Origin: Epilithonimonas hungarica
GTDB lineage: Bacteria; Bacteroidota; Bacteroidia; Flavobacteriales; Weeksellaceae
Reading direction: 5' to 3'
Length of the DNA: 64,000 bases
Assembly (NCBI RefSeq): GCF_900102265.1
Contig: NZ_FNBH01000003.1
Coordinates: forward strand, 1 to 64,000
A program made the translations under genes and the position numbers. Below are positions 59,726-64,000 of this stretch, in pieces (the first letter of the stretch is position 1; the number at the start of each line of letters is the position of its first letter). Under the pieces are notes generated by a model. The model was given only the letters and a program-made list of their open reading frames with translations. It had not been told where the DNA came from and made no database searches.

Positions 59726-60310
59726 ATGGAAATCCTTATAGCAACACATAATTTACATAAAAAAGAAGAGATACAGCAGATTCTCGGGTCAGAATATATC
59801 GTCACGAGCTTGTCAGATTATGATCTGAATGACGAGATTATAGAAGATGGAAATACCTTTGCTGAAAATGCTCTCATAAAAGCCAAATATTGCTTCGAGA
59901 AAACAGGGAAACCAAGTATAGGGGATGATAGTGGTCTCGTAGTGGAAGCTCTCAATGGCAGACCAGGCATCTTCTCGGCGCGTTATGCAGGGAATCACAA
60001 TTTCCAAAAGAACATCGAGAAGGTTTTGGAAGAAATGAAAGACGAACCGAATAGAAGGGCTTATTTCATTACGGTGCTTTGTTTCAAGGACCAAGATGGC
60101 GAACATTATTTTGAAGGTCGGGTTTACGGTAATTTGACAAATGAAGTGTTCGGATCAGACGGATTTGGTTATGATCCGATCTTTGTTCCGGACGATTACA
60201 ATTTAACATTTGCAGAAATGCTGCCTGAAGAAAAGAACAAGATCAGCCACAGAAGTGAAGCTTTGAAGTTATTCTTGGATTTCCTGAATTCTAGAGGGGG
60301 TGCGTTGTGA
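59726..60310 (+). CDS. rdgB: XTP/dITP diphosphatase (RdgB/HAM1 family)
   Basis: A 194-aa pyrophosphatase that removes dITP, XTP and dHAPTP from the nucleotide pool. Start MEILIATHNLHKKEEIQQIL (HN-x-x-K substrate loop). Further marks: ENALIKAKYCFEKTGKPSIG, DDSGLVVEALNGRPGIFSAR with the catalytic Asp pair (about residues 68-87), GFGYDPIFVPDDY (about 142-154) and ISHRSEALKLF. Length is normal. Confidence 0.95.
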   Translation: MEILIATHNLHKKEEIQQILGSEYIVTSLSDYDLNDEIIEDGNTFAENALIKAKYCFEKTGKPSIGDDSGLVVEALNGRPGIFSARYAGNHNFQKNIEKVLEEMKDEPNRRAYFITVLCFKDQDGEHYFEGRVYGNLTNEVFGSDGFGYDPIFVPDDYNLTFAEMLPEEKNKISHRSEALKLFLDFLNSRGGAL

Positions 60311-60365
60311 TTTTTGTGATGTTTTCGTATATTTACCCTTTTAATTTTCAATACAAAAAAGAAAA

Positions 60366-61283
60366 TTGAGCACATATCTTACAATTTTGGGATTCAATTC
60401 AGCAATTCCGACCATTAATTCCTCTCCAACTTCTCAATTCTTGGAAATGGAAGAGCGTCATTTTCTAATCGATTGTGGTGAAGGAACACAGGTGCAGATG
60501 CGCAAGGCAAAAGTGCGATTTTCCAAGATCAATCATATTTTCATTTCCCATCTTCATGGTGACCATTGTTTTGGACTACCCGGATTGGTGGCTTCTTTCC
60601 GATTATTGGGAAGAAAGACGCCTTTGAACATCTATGGTCCAAAAGGCATCAAAAAAATGATGGATACGATCTTTGAAATTACCGAGACCTATAAAGGCTT
60701 TGAAGTGGTTTACCACGAGCTCGAAGGGAAAGAATCTGTAAAAATCTACGAAGACAAAAGGGTAGAGGTCTACACGATCCCATTGAATCATAGGATTTAT
60801 TGCAACGGTTATCTCTTCAAAGAAAAACCAAAAGAACGTCATCTGAATATGAATGAGATCTCCAAACATAAGGAAATAGAGATCTGTGATTTCCAGAATC
60901 TGCGTCTGGGAAAAGACTTCGTCTCAGAAGATGGAAATGTGATTAAAAACTCTTTGTTGACGACAGACCCGAAACCTTCTGTCTCCTATGCATTTTGCAG
61001 CGATACCAAATATAAGGAAGACATCATCCCGATCATCGAAAATGTGGACGTTCTTTACCATGAGTCCACTTTCCTTCATAACTTGAAAGATATGGCGGAT
61101 TATACTGGACATTCCACAGCTTTGGAAGCCGCTACTATTGCCAAGAAAGCCCAGGTCGGTAAGCTGATTCTAGGACATTTTTCCAATCGTTACAGCGATC
61201 TAAGTGTAATGACAGACGAAGCCAGACAAATTTTTCCGAACACTTTTTTACCAAAAGCGTTGGAAATGGTGAAAGTAGGATAA
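60366..61283 (+). CDS. rnz: Ribonuclease Z
   Basis: A 305-aa metallo-beta-lactamase-fold nuclease that trims tRNA 3' ends. Start TTG, then STYLTILGFNSAIPTINSSP. Zinc motif HLHGDHCFGLPGL (about residues 63-75), further ligands in NHRIYCNGYLF, YAFCSDTKYKED and GHSTALEAATIAKKA, LGHFSNRY. Length is normal for bacterial RNase Z. Gene sits 55 bp after rdgB. Confidence 0.95.
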   Translation: MSTYLTILGFNSAIPTINSSPTSQFLEMEERHFLIDCGEGTQVQMRKAKVRFSKINHIFISHLHGDHCFGLPGLVASFRLLGRKTPLNIYGPKGIKKMMDTIFEITETYKGFEVVYHELEGKESVKIYEDKRVEVYTIPLNHRIYCNGYLFKEKPKERHLNMNEISKHKEIEICDFQNLRLGKDFVSEDGNVIKNSLLTTDPKPSVSYAFCSDTKYKEDIIPIIENVDVLYHESTFLHNLKDMADYTGHSTALEAATIAKKAQVGKLILGHFSNRYSDLSVMTDEARQIFPNTFLPKALEMVKVG

Positions 61284-61306
61284 CAATAGAAATCAATATT
61301 AAAACT

Positions 61307-61334
61307 AAAAACGGATCCGCAAGTTTCCGTTTTT
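61307..61334. terminator. Bidirectional terminator between rnz and the DUF3817 gene
   Basis: AAAACGGA (61308-61315) and TCCGTTTT (61326-61333) with a 10-nt loop and A/T runs on both sides. Placed between convergent genes. Confidence 0.75.
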
Positions 61335-61337
61335 TAT

Positions 61338-61649
61338 TTATGCAGTTAAGGATTCTTGCTTCAATTTCTTATCGATCAGGAAAGGCAGAAAGGGTACTAC
61401 TGATGCTGTCAGATAATAGATAATTCTTAAAATATTCCAACGGTACTTGAAAGCGGCTGCGATCAGAATTGCAAAATAGAAAAGAAATAATACGCCATGG
61501 ATCCACCCAAAATATTTAACACCCTCTGGGATATCCCAAATGTATTTTAAAGGCATCGCGATAAAAAGTAGGATCAAATAGGAAACAGCTTCTACCAATG
61601 CGATATGCCGATAGACATTGATTAGTTTAAATTCTTTCTCTTTGGACAT
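61338..61649 (-). CDS. DUF3817 family membrane protein
   Basis: A 103-aa protein of three membrane helices. Family marks are VEAVSYLILLFIAMPLKYIW (about residues 15-34), the WIHGVLFLFYFAILI helix (about 48-62) and the third helix YYLTASVVPFLPFLIDKKLK. Function unknown; related proteins are integral membrane proteins of hypothetical transport role. Confidence 0.85.
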   Translation of the reverse strand: MSKEKEFKLINVYRHIALVEAVSYLILLFIAMPLKYIWDIPEGVKYFGWIHGVLFLFYFAILIAAAFKYRWNILRIIYYLTASVVPFLPFLIDKKLKQESLTA

Positions 61650-61798
61650 TTTATATTGATTTGAATAAAAAACAAAGAAACGAATTCCATTCTAGAATAT
61701 TTTATTCTTGTCTTGTAAAGGGTCAAAATACCTTAAACAGGGTATTTCAAGTTTGAATTAACTGCTCTAATTTTAAATTTGAATTAAAAACTAAGATT

Positions 61799-62368
61799 AT
61801 GCGGACAAAATTTTATTTCATCTTATTAGTTTTAGCCTGTTTTCTGCTCAATGCACAAGCGTTGCAAACAGGCAATTATACATCAAGCGACGGAAACTAT
61901 ACTGTAAGTATTGAACAAAGTGGTGATGAGATCAGTCTCATAGAACCTAACAAATCGAATATCTATAAGAAAACAACTTCAGATTACTATTATAATACAG
62001 AGCCAAAGTATAATACATACTATATAAGACTTGTTGGGAATAACAAATTCTATTCTGGTAAAAATGATGGTAATGAGTTTCTGTTTACCCTTTCCAGTAC
62101 CAATCCTAGTGAAACTATAGAATCTGTAGATAACTGCCCTCTGTATGATAAATATTTGAAGTTGAGCCAAGAGGATCCCGTTGAAGTTCAAGCATGGACC
62201 TTTTGCGGTGCTGCTGCAATTGCTAAGTGCACGTACAATGCCGAGGCAAGTCAGGCATATAATAAAACCATTATTGCAGGACTAAAAGCTATTTTGGAGG
62301 ATCAAAACAGATGCCCTTGTGAAGACGTAATTCCAAAGTCCGAATGGGATGCAGTCCCTAATTATTAA
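61799..62368 (+). CDS. Secreted protein of unknown function
   Basis: A 189-aa protein with a signal peptide (MRTKFYFILLVLACFLLNAQ A). N-terminal half is beta-rich (LQTGNYTSSDGNYTVSIEQS); C-terminal half has six Cys (NCPLYDKYLKLSQ, FCGAAAIAKC, RCPCEDVIP), probably disulfide bonded. No family recognised. Ends 10 bp before the next gene, whose product is also secreted. Confidence 0.7.
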   Translation: MRTKFYFILLVLACFLLNAQALQTGNYTSSDGNYTVSIEQSGDEISLIEPNKSNIYKKTTSDYYYNTEPKYNTYYIRLVGNNKFYSGKNDGNEFLFTLSSTNPSETIESVDNCPLYDKYLKLSQEDPVEVQAWTFCGAAAIAKCTYNAEASQAYNKTIIAGLKAILEDQNRCPCEDVIPKSEWDAVPNY

Positions 62369-62378
62369 ACAAGAAATT

Positions 62379-63661
62379 ATGAGAATAAAAATTACTTTTC
62401 TTTGGTTTTTCTGCAATGTCATATTTTTTACTGCACAACAAAACAACAATTTTGAAAAACTGGTTAACGAGGAGTTCGGAACATTGTTGGAAAGTCTGCT
62501 TGTTGATGGGAAACTGGATAATGATAATGCCAAAGCATATTTGGCAACTGTTTACCGATACAATTCCGACGTCAATGATTATCTTCAGAATGCTGATTTT
62601 TCTACGAACCTTAATTCCATAAACTCAACCGATCTAAATACATTACAATATGTAGAACTTGTCAATTCTTCTTTGCTGGGTGCAGTTCCCAATCAAAAAT
62701 TCCAGCAGTTATCACAAAATATCAGTGACGGGCTGATGTTTTATAACGGTATCTACGATATCACACAAGGGAATATTACCAATAATGCCATTGGTGTAGG
62801 ATTCAAAATTTTTGACTTTTTTTCCGATCTCAATAGAATGATTAAAGAAGAGGAAAAATTAAAAGAAAAAATAAAAATTATCACTCCAACTCTTGGAAAA
62901 TTAAGTAAGAACAATATTAATTCCCCTAAATTAAAAATTGTTGAAGATTTCTCATCTGCAGACAATTGGAACCTCAATAAAGAACCTGTTTTTACTAAGT
63001 ATTCTACACTTATATACTGACAACTAATTATACCGAAATAAAAGATAATCATCTTAATATCACGACTCAGAATTATAATTCCGGAGATTGGCTGAATTTG
63101 GGAATAAGCAAAGAAGTTGTATATGAAAAAGCCAGATTATTCAGAAACATCAATAAGTTTGATTTTTCTAAAGATTTTAGAATAACAATGGATCTGAAAA
63201 TTGATCTGAACACAGAGAATGATGTATTCTATATTTATATCGGAAAAGGGTATTATATAAGCATTCAAAAATATAAAAAATGGGTCTTGTTCGGTACTCC
63301 TGCAGCGTATGATGTGACCTATGATTATGGCAGATTGGAAAACCTGTATCCACGGAAAAAAGAAATAAAAGATTTTGATAAGGCTAAAGGGATTTATAGA
63401 TATTCTGGTTCAGGAGGAGAATCTGTAACATATGAACAAAAAAAAATTCCTGAAATAGACTTTAATGGTGTTTTGACCTTGGAAATTATAAAACAGGGAG
63501 GGAAGTTCTCAGGTAAATTATTAAATGATCTATCTGGATCCGAATTTACAGTTGACAATATAAGTTACTTTCCTGATAAATATTATCTAGGTTTCAAATT
63601 AAAAGCTTGGAACAAAAATGCAAAAGTAGAAATCCATCATCTAGAATTAGAACACCTATAA
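62379..63661 (+). pseudogene. Secreted protein gene broken by a frameshift near 63,000
   Basis: The first frame starts MRIKITFLWFFCNVIFFTAQ (signal peptide) and runs to a stop at 63018-63020 after EPVFTKYSTLIY. A second frame, open from about 62999 to 63661, continues (LTTNYTEIKDNHLNITTQNY, SGDWLNLGISKE, ending VEIHHLELEHL) with the character of a lectin-like beta-sandwich. The two parts together would make one protein of about 425 aa with a coiled-coil front. A one-base change between 62996 and 63020 explains the break. No homopolymer lies there, so sequencing error is less likely but possible. Confidence 0.65.
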
Positions 63662-63676
63662 TACTACAGAAATAAC

Positions 63677-63705
63677 AAAACACAGATTTATGATCTGTGT
63701 TTTTT
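63677..63705 (+). terminator. Terminator after the broken secreted-protein gene
   Basis: AAAACACAGAT (63677-63687) and ATCTGTGTTTT (63693-63703) with loop TTATG and a following T run. It ends transcripts 16 bp after the stop at 63661. Confidence 0.75.
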
Positions 63706-63755
63706 GATTCTAATCCAAAGTAACAATCCTTAATTCTTTGTGACTAATAAAATGT

Positions 63756-63770
63756 TGCGTAAATTACGCA
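63756..63770. promoter_or_regulatory. Palindrome upstream of the M16 peptidase gene
   Basis: TGCGTAA and TTACGCA (63756-63762, 63764-63770) flank one A, 34 bp before the ATG. It may be an operator; no -7 box match lies beside it. Confidence 0.35.
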
Positions 63771-63803
63771 CCAAAATAAAAATTAAAAAAATAAAAGTAT
63801 AAT

Positions 63804-64000
63804 ATGAAGAAAATTTTTATTTCAATTTCACTCTTATTTATGATAAATGCAATGGCACAGAAATTTGAAACGCAAACCTCAACAGATAAACAAGGTTATA
63901 CTTACGAGACTGTAAAAAATGACCAGTCAGGCGTAAGAGTTTATACCCTGAAAAACGGACTAAAGGTCTACCTCGCTAAAAACGACGATGCACCAAGGAT
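63804..64000 (+). CDS. M16 family zinc peptidase, N-terminal part (runs off the window)
   Basis: Sixty-five codons are visible: signal peptide MKKIFISISLLFMINAMAQ, then FETQTSTDKQGYTYETVKND, and GVRVYTLKNGLKVYLAKNDD followed by APR. The YTLKNGLxVxLxxxxxxP(R/K) opening is the standard start of M16 (insulinase/pitrilysin) peptidases. The HxxEH motif would lie just beyond the window. Likely periplasmic. Confidence 0.85.
   Translation, partial: MKKIFISISLLFMINAMAQKFETQTSTDKQGYTYETVKNDQSGVRVYTLKNGLKVYLAKNDDAPR

Overview
The window comes from a low-GC member of the Bacteroidota, most likely a flavobacterium of the Chryseobacterium/Weeksellaceae type. Supporting signs are Bacteroidota -7 boxes (TAnnTTTG) in front of many genes, weak Shine-Dalgarno sequences, DUF-type outer-membrane proteins, a LytS/LytTR pair, and a kdp operon with a split KdpD and a sigma-54 regulator. 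The genus is inferred from style, not proven.

Positions 1 to about 13.8 kb are the right-hand part of an integrative conjugative or mobilizable element whose left end lies outside the window. It holds a type I restriction-modification system (hsdS partial, hsdM), an RteC-like regulator, small cargo genes (DHFR-like reductase with an HxlR repressor, a methyltransferase unit divergent from a Fur-family regulator across a 27-bp perfect palindrome), mobB/mobA with an oriT-like hairpin, a DUF3408 protein, two excisionase-like HTH proteins, a three-gene ABC-3C type conflict cassette (SMEK-type nuclease candidate, small middle component, DUF2326 SMC-like ATPase) and an IntDOT-like tyrosine integrase.

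Positions 14.2-19.1 kb hold a HEAT-repeat DNA alkylation repair protein, then a leftward set of methyltransferase, VOC, GNAT, dihydrolipoyl dehydrogenase and TetR genes; the TetR-type motif CAATCGGTCT occurs upstream of both tetR and lpdA. Positions 19.2-29.7 kb are a rightward block: a MacAB/TolC-like exporter (TolC, HlyD adaptor, FtsX-type permease, ATPase) with a remarkable 67-aa Tyr/Cys-rich membrane-anchored peptide gene between permease and ATPase, then surface proteins, a LytS/LytTR two-component system and a DUF4397 lipoprotein.

Positions 30.0-46 kb are a stress island: Hsp20, a PAS histidine kinase with a receiver-cNMP-Crp hybrid regulator, a double-Usp protein, an L,D-transpeptidase, two triple-BON proteins, an Mla-type lipid transporter, Dps, SHOCT, DUF1003 and a P2-type ATPase. 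Six promoters here share one architecture: two TGA-N6-TCA-like sites 22 bp apart, the nearer one 33-34 bp from the -7 box. This is probably the regulon of the Crp-type hybrid and is the main regulatory discovery of the window.

Positions 46.3-57.3 kb are the potassium-uptake locus: sigma-54 regulator, two mini-ORFs, kdpF, kdpA, kdpB, kdpC, a porin, the KdpD sensor half and a separate HAMP-PAS kinase. It is peppered with AAGTGAGAAG-type inverted repeats, one of them inside the kdpB coding sequence, and a four-helix-bundle (23S-IVS-type) gene lies antisense between kdpA and kdpB.

The final part holds tRNA-Arg(ACG), a metal-chelate binding lipoprotein with a CPBP protease, rdgB, rnz, a DUF3817 protein, secreted proteins (one broken by a frameshift) and the start of an M16 peptidase.
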